In this document: positions 18,000 through 25,102 of the stretch, one piece after another
Position numbering within the stretch: position 1 is the stretch's first letter
Layout of the letters: the number at the start of each line of letters is the position of its first letter
Assembly: GCA_036381435.1 (NCBI GenBank)
Contig: DASVCW010000003.1
Coordinates: 1-43,713 of the forward strand
Direction: 5' to 3'
DNA from: Fodinibius sp036381435
GTDB taxonomy: Bacteria; Bacteroidota; Rhodothermia; Balneolales; Balneolaceae
Length of the DNA: 43,713 bases
The notes under the pieces: generated by a model
Seen by the model: only the letters and a program-made list of their open reading frames with translations
Databases searched by the model: none
What the model was told of the DNA's origin: nothing
Program-made: the position numbers and the translations under genes

Positions 18000-18062
18000 T
18001 AGCCACAGATTTTCACAGATGTAACACGGATTTATCTGTGCTTATCGTGAAAATCCATGGCC
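18000..18062. repeat. Intergenic element, GCCACAGATTTTCACAGAT family (paaY-paaZ)
   Basis: The left arm is TAGCCACAGATTTTCACAGAT then CACGGAT, with the word CACRGAT at steps of 10 and 11 bases. The opposite strand of the right arm reads TGGCCATGGATTTTCACGAT. The two arms form an imperfect inverted repeat filling the paaY-paaZ gap. Confidence 0.82.
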
Positions 18063-18068
18063 ATTCTA

Positions 18069-18662
18069 CTATTTTCGTTTTCCCCAGGTTTCATATTTCA
18101 CTGACTGATCCTGACGATCTTTCGGTTCTTCCCGCAGCGGTTCACATTCTTTAAGGGTCTGATGAAGCTGCCCCGGCAGTTGTTGATATAACTTCGTGCC
18201 TTCGGTCTTCCATTTGATCATTTCATCAGATACGTCTTTCACTACTTTTGCGGGATTTCCAACCACCACCTTGCGTTCGGGGATTTCCATGCCTTCCGGT
18301 ACAAAAGTCAGGGCTCCCACAATGCATTCATCACCCAGTTCCACACGGTCCATCACTACCGCGTTCATTCCTACTAAACAGTTCTGTCCAATATGGGCCC
18401 CGTGAATAATCGCTCCGTGACCAATATGTGCACTTTCTTCAAGCACCACTGTAACGCCCGGAAACATATGAATGGTACAGTTTTCCTGCACGTTGCAACC
18501 GTCCTTGATCACAATTTTCCCCCAGTCACCGCGGATAACAGCACCGGGAGCAATATATACATCTTTGCCAATCACCACATTGCCGGTTACGGCAGCTTGT
18601 GGATGCACAAAAGAGCTTTGGTGAACAACAGGTTTGTATCCGTCAAACTCGTAAGTAGCCAT
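18069..18662 (-). CDS. paaY: PaaY, gamma-carbonic-anhydrase-fold thioesterase
   Basis: Left-handed beta-helix hexapeptide-repeat protein. The ATG at 18662 (MATYEFDGYKP) gives 197 residues, matching PaaY; an upstream in-frame ATG at 18728 lies in repeat sequence and is not favoured. Hexapeptide turns such as VIGKDVYIAPGAVIRGDWG and the metal-site region HIGHGAIIHGAHIG are visible. The C-terminal extension DEMIKWKTEGTKLYQQLP is typical of PaaY. The family hydrolyses stalled CoA adducts (for example 2-hydroxycyclohepta-1,4,6-triene-1-formyl-CoA) to relieve the phenylacetate pathway. It sits between paaJ and paaZ. Confidence 0.92.
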   Translation of the reverse strand: MATYEFDGYKPVVHQSSFVHPQAAVTGNVVIGKDVYIAPGAVIRGDWGKIVIKDGCNVQENCTIHMFPGVTVVLEESAHIGHGAIIHGAHIGQNCLVGMNAVVMDRVELGDECIVGALTFVPEGMEIPERKVVVGNPAKVVKDVSDEMIKWKTEGTKLYQQLPGQLHQTLKECEPLREEPKDRQDQSVKYETWGKRK

Positions 18663-18665
18663 TAT

Positions 18666-18757
18666 ATGGAAATATTCTAAATTCGAATGCTCAAAATCCA
18701 AAACAGTTAAGTTTCGAACTTTAGTCATTCGGATTTTGTGCTTTCAGTTTATTTGAA
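18666..18757. repeat. Intergenic element, CAAAATCCGAATGACTAAAG family (paaJ-paaY)
   Basis: Read on the minus strand, it begins GCACAAAATCCGAATGACTA and ends GGATTTTGAGCATTCGAATTT. The words CAAAATCC and CGAATG recur on opposite strands at the two ends, so the ends are roughly inverted. It fills the 98-base gap between paaJ and paaY. The period seen in other families is not obvious here. Confidence 0.6.
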
Positions 18758-18760
18758 TTT

Positions 18761-19966
18761 TTATGCCCGCTCAAGAATCACTGCCATTCCCTGTCCCACA
18801 CCGACGCAGAGGGTACAGAGAGCAAACTTCTTATTCTGTACGTGAAGTTCAATGGCAGCGGTTTGAAGCAGCCGGGCACCTGACATTCCAAGTGGATGTC
18901 CCAGTGCAATCGCTCCGCCATTTGGATTAACGCGCTCATCGGCATCATCAATGCCTAGTTCCCGCAGTACGGCCAGGCTTTGAGCGGCGAATGCTTCATT
19001 CAGTTCAATAATATCCATTTTATCTAAAGATAAGCCCGTTCGGTCAAGCACTTTTCGGGTAGCGTCAACCGGACCCATACCCATAATTCGCGGTTCGACA
19101 CCCGCAACAGCCGATGCAACGATTCGTGCTTTGGGTGTTAAATCAAAATCTTTTATGGCTGATTCTCCCGCTATAAGCATAGCGCAAGCCCCGTCATTAA
19201 GTCCGCTGGCATTACCCGGTGTTACGGAACCGCCTTTACGGAAAACAGCCGGTAAAGTGCTTAAAATTTCTACCGTGGTATCGGGACGAATGAACTCATC
19301 CTTTTCAAAAATGATCGGTTCGGATTTCCGCTGGGGAATCTGAACGGGCATGATCTCTTTTGCCAGACGTCCGTTTTCAGTAGCCCGGCCTGCTTTTTTT
19401 TGAGACCACGTCGCAAATTTATCCTGATCCTTACGGCTCACTCCATACTTTTCAACGATGTTTTCAGCCGTTTCGCCCATAGCTTCGCTGCCGTATTGTT
19501 CATCCATTTTAGGATTTACAAAACGCCAGCCGAAGGAGGTGTCATGCATTTCAGTAGTTCCCGACCATGGAGCGGCTCCTTTTCCCAGCACCATGGGACC
19601 ACGGGTCATGTGTTCCATTCCACCGGCGATAAACAGGTCTCCTTCTTCAACTTTGATCGATTTGTAAGCCATTATCGCACTGCTCATTCCTGATGCGCAA
19701 AGGCGATTTATCGTTTCGCCCGGTACAGAAGCCGGAAGTCCTGCGAGTAATGCAGCCATTCGGGCAACATTCCGGTTATCTTCTCCCGCCTGATTGGCAC
19801 AACCCAGGATTACATCCTCAATTCTCGCAGGATCAATATTCTGATTCCGTTTCATCAATGCTTTAATTGGCAGGGCAGCCAAATCATCAGCCCGGATAGG
19901 TGAGAGGGCTCCCCGAAGTTTACCGATAGGTGTTCGAATGGCGTCAATAATATAAGCTTGAGACAT
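18761..19966 (-). CDS. paaJ: 3-oxoadipyl-CoA/3-oxo-5,6-dehydrosuberyl-CoA thiolase PaaJ
   Basis: Thiolase of 401 residues, the usual PaaJ/PcaF length. Catalytic Cys90 sits in NRLCASGM, the His in ALGHPLGMSGARL and the second Cys in CTLCVGVGQG. GMEHMTRGP is typical of the PcaF/PaaJ group. In the pathway it cleaves 3-oxoacyl-CoAs to release acetyl-CoA and, finally, succinyl-CoA. It is flanked by paaI and paaY on the same strand, supporting paaJ over a general beta-oxidation thiolase. The product is cytoplasmic. Confidence 0.94.
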   Translation of the reverse strand: MSQAYIIDAIRTPIGKLRGALSPIRADDLAALPIKALMKRNQNIDPARIEDVILGCANQAGEDNRNVARMAALLAGLPASVPGETINRLCASGMSSAIMAYKSIKVEEGDLFIAGGMEHMTRGPMVLGKGAAPWSGTTEMHDTSFGWRFVNPKMDEQYGSEAMGETAENIVEKYGVSRKDQDKFATWSQKKAGRATENGRLAKEIMPVQIPQRKSEPIIFEKDEFIRPDTTVEILSTLPAVFRKGGSVTPGNASGLNDGACAMLIAGESAIKDFDLTPKARIVASAVAGVEPRIMGMGPVDATRKVLDRTGLSLDKMDIIELNEAFAAQSLAVLRELGIDDADERVNPNGGAIALGHPLGMSGARLLQTAAIELHVQNKKFALCTLCVGVGQGMAVILERA

Positions 19967-19980
19967 AATTTAGTATTGTT

Positions 19981-20046
19981 GTGAGTCATGAGTATTGAGT
20001 CATGATTTGAGCTTTTACTCATAACTCACGACTCGAGACTCAAGAC
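19981..20046. repeat. Intergenic element, TGAGTCATGAG family, copy 1 (paaI-paaJ)
   Basis: The left arm has TGAG words at 7-base steps (GTGAGTCATGAGTATTGAGT). The right arm on the opposite strand has TTGAGTCTCGAGTCGTGAGT, again at 7-base steps. The arms form an imperfect inverted repeat filling the gap between paaI and paaJ. A second copy lies at 31407-31459. Confidence 0.82.
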
Positions 20047-20051
20047 TATTA

Positions 20052-20471
20052 TTAAAAATGTTGTTCTTCGGTTCGGAAAACGGTGCCGCGAAAAACCGCT
20101 ACTTTTTCATTTTTTTGGTTTTGAACTTCAATATTATAAACGGCGATACGATTTCCGAGGCTTAACTCTTGGGCGGTAGCGGTGAGTTCATCACCTGTGT
20201 TTACTTTTTTCATATATGAAATATTATTTTCAAGAGCCAAAGCCACCCGTCCATAACCATTGGAAGCAAAAGCAAGCGCGCTGTCAGCCAGGGAGTAGGC
20301 AATGCCTCCGTGAGTAACACTGAATCCATTCACCATCTCCGGTCGAACTCTCATCTGTAACTCGGCAAAACCCGGTTTGATGTCTATGACTTCAATGCCC
20401 AGCCATTGGCTGAAAGCGTCATCAGCCATCATCTTTTCTACTACTTTTTCAGCAAGCTTTTGTCTGTCCAT
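20052..20471 (-). CDS. paaI: Hydroxyphenylacetyl-CoA thioesterase PaaI
   Basis: Hotdog-fold thioesterase of 139 residues (E. coli PaaI is 140). The signature NGFSVTHGGIAYSLADSAL (about 48-66) holds the HGG turn and catalytic Asp63. The family releases CoA from ring-hydroxylated phenylacetyl-CoA products, protecting the CoA pool. It is placed between paaH and paaJ, as in many paa operons. Probably a tetramer in the cytoplasm, as known for the family. Confidence 0.93.
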   Translation of the reverse strand: MDRQKLAEKVVEKMMADDAFSQWLGIEVIDIKPGFAELQMRVRPEMVNGFSVTHGGIAYSLADSALAFASNGYGRVALALENNISYMKKVNTGDELTATAQELSLGNRIAVYNIEVQNQKNEKVAVFRGTVFRTEEQHF

Positions 20472-20472
20472 T

Positions 20473-20536
20473 TGACCACTGATTTACACAGGTCTAAACA
20501 GATAAATCAGTTAATATCTGTGAAGATCTGTGGCTA
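20473..20536. repeat. Intergenic element, GCCACAGATTTTCACAGAT family (paaH-paaI)
   Basis: The left arm is GACCACTGATTTACACAGG; the right arm on the other strand is TTAGCCACAGATCTTCACAGAT. The inverted repeat fills the 68-base paaH-paaI gap, touching both coding regions within three bases. Confidence 0.8.
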
Positions 20537-20539
20537 ATT

Positions 20540-21706
20540 TCAATAAAAGGTTTCATTGTTACGAACCATTCGCTTGAGCAAGGGGCTTGGCCGGTAACGG
20601 TCTTCTCGATATTCTGTTTGAAGTGCAGTCAGACGGTCCAAAACTTTAGTTAGTCCGATTTCATCAGCCCATTCTAAAAGCCCTTTAGGATAATTTACCC
20701 CTTTGGTCATGGCTAAATCCACATCTTTTTTTGTAGCCACATTCAGGAAAACAGCATCGGCCGCTTCATTAATGAGCATGGCCACGATGCGATCTACGAT
20801 TTTTTGTCCCAATTCTTGGTCTTTATCAGGTTCGGGATTTTGAGCTTTATCTTCATAATCATAAAATCCTTTGCCCGATTTTCTGCCTAAGTAACCCGCT
20901 TCAACCATTCGTTTTTGAGTGAAGGAGGGTTTGAAGCGTGGATCGTAGAAAAATTCTTTAAACACTGTTTCTGTCACTTTATAGTTGACATCATGCCCGA
21001 TAAAATCCATTAATTCAAAAGGCCCCATTCGAAAGCCGCCGATTTCTTTCATTGCCCAGTCGATCGTCGGCACATCAGCAACCCCTTCTTCAAGCTGACG
21101 GATGGCTTCGCTGTAAAAGGGGCGTGCTACCCGGTTTACAATGAATCCCGGCGTATCTTTTGCCAGAACCGTGGTTTTTCCCCAATCGTCAATTAACTTT
21201 CTGGCTGTTTGAGTTGATTCATTCTTGGTAGAGATTCCCGGGACAATCTCAACCAGCGGCATCAGCGGAGCGGGATTGAAGAAATGAACGCCCAAAAAGC
21301 GGGCAGGCTTTTTTAGGGCTGATGAAATGGAAGCGATGGACAGGGAAGAGGTATTGGTAGCTAAAATACAATCTCTTGGTACAATGGCTTCCAGCCGCTT
21401 GAAGACATCCTGTTTGATTTCTAAATCTTCGATTACCGCTTCAATCACGAAGCCGCACTTTTTAAAATCAGTGAGGTCTTCGACAAAGTGAATTCGCTCC
21501 ATAATTCCGTCCACTTCATCCTGCGTCATTCGTTCTTTTTCAACCTGGCGCTGTAGAATTTTTCGAAGTCCATGTTCCGATTTTCCAAGTTGTTCTGAGT
21601 AGGAATCATACAAATAAACTTCATGCCCAAAAGTGGAAGCGATCTGGGCGATTCCTGTACCCATCGTTCCCGCACCAACTACACCAATAACTGCTGATTG
21701 ATCCAT
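20540..21706 (-). CDS. paaH: 3-hydroxyadipyl-CoA dehydrogenase PaaH
   Basis: 3-hydroxyacyl-CoA dehydrogenase of 388 residues. The NAD-binding GAGTMGTGIA lies near residue 11. TNTSSLSI, GVHFFNPAPLMPLVEI (with the catalytic His) and DTPGFIVNR follow, then a C-terminal 3HCDH domain with GPFELMDFIGHD and a further partial C-terminal repeat. It oxidises 3-hydroxyadipyl-CoA to 3-oxoadipyl-CoA with NAD. The 811-base gap between its start and the end of paaG holds a toxin-antitoxin pair on the other strand, so paaH may be driven by its own promoter in 21707-21856 (inference). Confidence 0.92.
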   Translation of the reverse strand: MDQSAVIGVVGAGTMGTGIAQIASTFGHEVYLYDSYSEQLGKSEHGLRKILQRQVEKERMTQDEVDGIMERIHFVEDLTDFKKCGFVIEAVIEDLEIKQDVFKRLEAIVPRDCILATNTSSLSIASISSALKKPARFLGVHFFNPAPLMPLVEIVPGISTKNESTQTARKLIDDWGKTTVLAKDTPGFIVNRVARPFYSEAIRQLEEGVADVPTIDWAMKEIGGFRMGPFELMDFIGHDVNYKVTETVFKEFFYDPRFKPSFTQKRMVEAGYLGRKSGKGFYDYEDKAQNPEPDKDQELGQKIVDRIVAMLINEAADAVFLNVATKKDVDLAMTKGVNYPKGLLEWADEIGLTKVLDRLTALQTEYREDRYRPSPLLKRMVRNNETFY

Positions 21707-21819
21707 TACTTTGAAAGATATTTACGCTCCGATTTTCATCCCTGAAAATAAAGAATAATTAGCGAAAACCAACGTAACAGATGCTGTTGAAAATTTTGTT
21801 GAAATTTAAAAAACAAAAT

Positions 21820-21836
21820 GATATCATGGTGATATC
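21820..21836. promoter_or_regulatory. Palindromic operator candidate for the toxin-antitoxin pair
   Basis: GATATCA-TGG-TGATATC is a perfect 7-3-7 palindrome ending 20 bases before the antitoxin ATG. Ribbon-helix-helix antitoxins of this type usually bind such palindromes to repress their own operon. A purine-rich AAAGAGG site precedes the ATG by a normal distance. The operator role is inference. Confidence 0.6.
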
Positions 21837-21856
21837 TAAAAATTAAAGAGGTAATT

Positions 21857-22096
21857 ATGTCTAAAGATGTATTAATCAGAAATATCGATGAAGAAACTCT
21901 AAAGAAGCTCAAGAACAAGGCTGCGGCTAATAATCGTTCATTGCAAGCAGAGCTAAAGTCTTTGCTTGAAGACTATGCCGGTCCCGATATTGAGGAAGTT
22001 CGTGCGATGGTGCGCGAAAACCTTGCAAAATACAGAGCCGAAGGAAGAATGTTCTCGGATAGTACAAAAGATATCCGTGAGGATAGAGATCGGTGA
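21857..22096 (+). CDS. FitA/VapB-like ribbon-helix-helix antitoxin
   Basis: A 79-residue protein with an N-terminal ribbon-helix-helix domain: strand DVLIRNID then helices EETLKKLKNKAAANNRSLQ and AELKSLLED. The C-terminal tail (about 45-79) is charged and probably wraps the toxin. The stop overlaps the start of the following PIN-domain gene by four bases, the classic antitoxin-toxin arrangement. It probably neutralises the toxin and autorepresses through the palindrome at 21820-21836. The pair is inserted in the paa operon on the opposite strand. Confidence 0.88.
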   Translation: MSKDVLIRNIDEETLKKLKNKAAANNRSLQAELKSLLEDYAGPDIEEVRAMVRENLAKYRAEGRMFSDSTKDIREDRDR

Positions 22097-22515
22097 AAGA
22101 TTTTGTTATTGATGCATCAGTAGCCATTAAATGGCTTTTTCTCGAAAAAGGGTCAGAACGGTCAGAAAAACTTCTTGATGAGTTCTCATTCTTCTTTGTA
22201 CCGGATTTATTTTTAATTGAATTAGATGCTGTAATTACAAAAAAAGTTCGTCAGAGGAAGATTGAAGTAAGTGAAGCACCGTATAAAATTCAGCAAGTGA
22301 GAAGGCTGCCTTATAAACTTATCAGATATGAGAATATCTCCGGATTATCTTGTGAATTAGCGACATCATTAGCGGTTACATTGTATGATGCAACTTACCT
22401 TGCAACAGCGATTGAAAATCATGCGGTGTTATATACGGCAGATCAGCGACTGGCAAATGGTTTATCGAATACTACGTTGAGCGGCTACGTTAAAAGTATT
22501 TGGGATAAAGAGTGA
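22093..22515 (+). CDS. PIN-domain toxin, VapC-like ribonuclease
   Basis: PIN-domain protein of 140 residues starting with GTG at 22093, overlapping the antitoxin stop by four bases. The four acidic metal ligands are visible: Asp7 (VIDASVAIKW), Glu43 (IELDAV), Asp99 (LYDATYLA) and Asp117 (TADQRL). VapC toxins cut specific tRNAs or rRNA and halt translation; the target here is unknown. Its stop codon is one base from the stop of paaG, so it converges tightly on the operon. All active-site residues are present, so it is probably functional. Confidence 0.88.
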   Translation: MKDFVIDASVAIKWLFLEKGSERSEKLLDEFSFFFVPDLFLIELDAVITKKVRQRKIEVSEAPYKIQQVRRLPYKLIRYENISGLSCELATSLAVTLYDATYLATAIENHAVLYTADQRLANGLSNTTLSGYVKSIWDKE

Positions 22516-22516
22516 G

Positions 22517-23299
22517 TTACTCTCCCTTAAACTCCGGCTTTCGCTTTTTCAAGAAGGCCTGAACTCCTTCATGATAATCATATGTTTTTCCGGCTTCGGT
22601 TTGCAGATCGGCTTCAACTTCGAGCTGTTCATCCAGAGTATTAGTCAAAGATTGATTGATGGCCTGTTTATACAGCCCAAACCCTTTGGTAGGAAGTGAA
22701 GCCAGCTTTTGGCAGATTTGTTGAGCTTCATCCATCAGGTTATCGTCATCCACAGTTTTGTAAATGAGTCCGATTTCCACAGCTTTTTGCGGGGTGATTT
22801 TTTCATCCAGCAGATACATAGCATTTGTCCGTTGCAGGCCGACTAATTTCGGTAGAAAAAACGTACCACCGCTATCGGGAATGAGTCCGATTTTACTGAA
22901 TGACTGAATGAAGATGGTGTTATTCGAAGCCAGCACAATATCACAGGCAAAAGCGATATTGGCACCTGCTCCTGCAGCCGTTCCGTTAACCGCGCAAACC
23001 ACCGGCTTTTCAAGATAACGAATAGCCTTGATGATGGGATTATAACTTTTATTAACTGTTTCACCCAGCTCATAATCTTCTCCTTTGCCAACCACTTCAG
23101 GCAAATCCTGTCCCACACAAAAAGCTTTCCCACTGCCGGTAAGCAGAACACATCGAACTTGTTCGTTTTCCCCTGCTTCATTAAGCGCTTTCTGAAGTTG
23201 CTGAGCCATGGGCTCAGTAAAGCTATTCAGCTTAGCGGGACGATCAAGCGTAATGGTTAAAATACTTTCTTTGAGTTCAGTCTTAATCAATGATTCCAT
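22517..23299 (-). CDS. paaG: 1,2-epoxyphenylacetyl-CoA isomerase PaaG
   Basis: Crotonase-fold protein of 260 residues (E. coli PaaG is 262). The motifs fit PaaG well: FCVGQDL, NGTAAGAGANIAFACD and FIQSFSKIGLIPDSGGT, with Asp142 in the position of the PaaG catalytic acid. It isomerises ring-1,2-epoxyphenylacetyl-CoA to oxepin-CoA and may also shift double bonds later in the pathway. It follows paaD; the next operon gene on the same strand (paaH) is separated by the toxin-antitoxin insert. Confidence 0.93.
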   Translation of the reverse strand: MESLIKTELKESILTITLDRPAKLNSFTEPMAQQLQKALNEAGENEQVRCVLLTGSGKAFCVGQDLPEVVGKGEDYELGETVNKSYNPIIKAIRYLEKPVVCAVNGTAAGAGANIAFACDIVLASNNTIFIQSFSKIGLIPDSGGTFFLPKLVGLQRTNAMYLLDEKITPQKAVEIGLIYKTVDDDNLMDEAQQICQKLASLPTKGFGLYKQAINQSLTNTLDEQLEVEADLQTEAGKTYDYHEGVQAFLKKRKPEFKGE

Positions 23300-23310
23300 A
23301 TCCTATTTTT

Positions 23311-23396
23311 TTAGCCACTGATTTTCACAGATTAAAACTGTTTTTTTGAAAGATTAGCTTCAAATCTGTGTTTTATCTGTGCAGATCTGTGGCTAT
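23311..23396. repeat. Intergenic element, GCCACAGATTTTCACAGAT family (paaD-paaG)
   Basis: The left arm is TTAGCCACTGATTTTCACAG. The right arm on the other strand is TAGCCACAGATCTGCACAGAT followed by CACAGAT, with the word CACAGAT at steps of 10 and 11. The right arm starts inside the paaD stop codon (TAG of TAGCC). The element fills the paaD-paaG gap. Confidence 0.85.
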
Positions 23397-23905
23397 ATAC
23401 ATTTAAAATGCTCGAAAGGCTCATCACAATTATGGCAGTAATATTGTGATTTACATGCTGTAGAGCCGAATTCACTTTGTAATTTAGTATTGGTTGAATC
23501 GCAGTAGGGACAGGGAATGATTCGACTGCTGTTTTTGAGACTGCTGAGGAAATCCTCACCGGAGTTCGCTTTTCCCGGAGGGGAGATGCCATACTCTTTC
23601 AGTTTTTGCTTCGCCTCATCCGGCATCCAGTCGGTAGTCCAAGTCTCCGAAAAGTCTTTTTTGACTTCGAAACTTTCTATTCCGTTCAGTTGGAGCTTCT
23701 TACTGATTTCATCTTCAATAGCTTTCATAGCGGGACAGCCGGAATAGGTAGGGGTAATTCGCACAATCACTTTATCATTTGCAATCTTAACTTCACGGGC
23801 TATTCCCAGCTCCACAATCGTCAGTACGGGAATCTCCGGATCAGTCACTTCATCAAGCAACCGCCAAATATCTTCTTTGTTTAATATGTCCGCAGATTGA
23901 TTCAT
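23393..23905 (-). CDS. paaD: Phenylacetyl-CoA epoxidase maturation subunit PaaD
   Basis: A 170-residue protein with an N-terminal MIP18/DUF59-type domain (EVTDPEIPVLTIVELG; TPTYSGCPAMKAIEDEI, with the conserved Cys). A C-terminal zinc-ribbon-like tail carries CPYC and CHNC cysteine pairs plus a final Cys. PaaD is thought to help assemble the iron centre of the PaaABC(E) epoxidase. It follows paaC in the operon. The TAG stop comes from the arm of the adjacent repeat element. Confidence 0.93.
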   Translation of the reverse strand: MNQSADILNKEDIWRLLDEVTDPEIPVLTIVELGIAREVKIANDKVIVRITPTYSGCPAMKAIEDEISKKLQLNGIESFEVKKDFSETWTTDWMPDEAKQKLKEYGISPPGKANSGEDFLSSLKNSSRIIPCPYCDSTNTKLQSEFGSTACKSQYYCHNCDEPFEHFKCI

Positions 23906-23917
23906 ATATTACTACAA

Positions 23918-23952
23918 AAAATCCGTGTTCATCCGTGCAAATCCTCGGCTGA
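23918..23952. repeat. Intergenic half-element, ATCCGTG words (paaC-paaD)
   Basis: Contains ATCCGTGTTCATCCGTGCAAATCCTCGGCTGA: the word ATCCGTG repeats at a 10-base step and the end resembles the GGCTA arm end of the CACAGAT family. Only one arm is present, so it is a decayed or half element filling the paaC-paaD gap. Confidence 0.6.
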
Positions 23953-23954
23953 AG

Positions 23955-24740
23955 CTACTCCCAATTTGCATTAGGATACGAACGCCGCAGATGCTGCATT
24001 TCAGCTAAAAGCGGACCCAAATGCTCGGTATGAAGTCCTTTTCGTCCACCCGTGGCCATAAACTGATCAAAATCCGGCACTTCTAAAGTTACTTCTTCAA
24101 GCGTTTCTGTTACCAGTTTTTTCCAGTCGGATTTAAATTCTTCCGTATTGACAGCTAATTCTTCATTTAAAAGTAGCTCATCAATTTCATTCATATAGAA
24201 AAATTCACCGGTGTAAGTCCAGAGTTGATTAAAGGCTTTTTGAATGCGTTGATGACTTTCATCCGTGCCATCGCCCAGTCGCAGCACCCATTCACGGCTG
24301 TGACGCAGGTGATATTTCACCTCTTTAAAATGCTTTTGAGCCATTCCCCGAAACTGCTCATCCTCGACCTCAGATAACCGTTCATATAGAAAATAACTAA
24401 AGGCAGAAAACAGAAACTGACGGGCGATGGTAAAACCATAATCACCAACCGGCAGCTCGGTAATTTTTAGGTTTTTGTACTCTACATCATTCCGAAAATA
24501 AACGATATCATCGCGGTGGCGGCTTTCACCTTCAACTTCAGCGGCATACTCATAAAGCGAAGCGGCGTGACCGATGTAATCTAGTGCGATGTTTGACAGG
24601 GCAATATCTTCTTCCAGAATAGGGCCATGTCCACACCACTCAGAAAGGCGGTGGCCTAAAATCAGGCGGTCGTCAGCCAGTCGAATTAAGTATTCAAACA
24701 AAGCTTGTTGTTTTGTCAATGTCGGTGCTTCTGTGGTCAT
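23955..24740 (-). CDS. paaC: Phenylacetyl-CoA 1,2-epoxidase structural subunit PaaC
   Basis: A 261-residue helical ferritin-like protein. Recognisable PaaC segments are LADDRLILGHRLSEWCGHGP near the start, LDYIGHA, and KYHLRHSREWVLRLGDGT. PaaC pairs with catalytic PaaA in the epoxidase but usually lacks a working di-iron site. Its start overlaps the end of paaB by four bases, indicating translational coupling. It acts in the cytoplasm. Confidence 0.94.
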   Translation of the reverse strand: MTTEAPTLTKQQALFEYLIRLADDRLILGHRLSEWCGHGPILEEDIALSNIALDYIGHAASLYEYAAEVEGESRHRDDIVYFRNDVEYKNLKITELPVGDYGFTIARQFLFSAFSYFLYERLSEVEDEQFRGMAQKHFKEVKYHLRHSREWVLRLGDGTDESHQRIQKAFNQLWTYTGEFFYMNEIDELLLNEELAVNTEEFKSDWKKLVTETLEEVTLEVPDFDQFMATGGRKGLHTEHLGPLLAEMQHLRRSYPNANWE

Positions 24741-25051
24741 GATCGCTTCTTAACTGCTCGTGGAACGTTATAAAATTTTGGGTGACGATAGGGCTTGTCA
24801 TTAGCCGGATCGAAAAAAGGTCCTTCATCTTCGGGTGATGAAGCTACAATCTGATCACTTGGCACTACCCATAAATTCACCGCTTCTTTGCGGCGGGCAT
24901 ATACATCACGCGCATTTTCAAGAGCCTTTTCTGCATCCGGGGCATGTAAACTTCCCGCATGTTCATGGGGCTTTCCTTGTCTGGCCTGGGTGAAAACCTC
25001 CCACAAAGGCCATTGTGTGTCGTTCGATTTCTGTCCGTTATCCTTACTCAT
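24737..25051 (-). CDS. paaB: Phenylacetyl-CoA 1,2-epoxidase subunit PaaB
   Basis: A small protein of 104 residues (the family is about 95). The core WPLWEVFTQARQGKPHEHAG with SLHAPDAEKALENARDVYARR and VNLWVVP is characteristic of PaaB, which links PaaAC heterodimers. It overlaps paaC by four bases and lies 51 bases after paaA, with a repeat element in that gap. Confidence 0.95.
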   Translation of the reverse strand: MSKDNGQKSNDTQWPLWEVFTQARQGKPHEHAGSLHAPDAEKALENARDVYARRKEAVNLWVVPSDQIVASSPEDEGPFFDPANDKPYRHPKFYNVPRAVKKRS

Positions 25052-25058
25052 AAATTTT

Positions 25059-25100
25059 AATCTGTGATAATCTGTTAAATCCGCTTAATCCGCGTTCCAT
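25059..25100. repeat. Intergenic half-element, ATCTGTG/ATCCGCG words (paaA-paaB)
   Basis: AATCTGTGATAATCTGTTAAAT is followed by CCGCTTAATCCGCGTTCC. Words related to the ATCTGTG/ATCCGTG family recur at about 10-base steps. The end ATCCGCGTTC matches one arm of the element at 27378-27473. Only one arm is evident. Confidence 0.6.
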
Positions 25101-25102
25101 TC

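Noticed and set aside
17986..18006. Upstream GTG start for paaZ
   Set aside because: It lies inside the repeat arm; the ATG at 17985 gives the exact family length.
18663..18728. Upstream ATG start for paaY
   Set aside because: The extra 22 residues are encoded by repeat sequence and do not resemble the PaaY N-terminus; MATYEFDGYKP fits.
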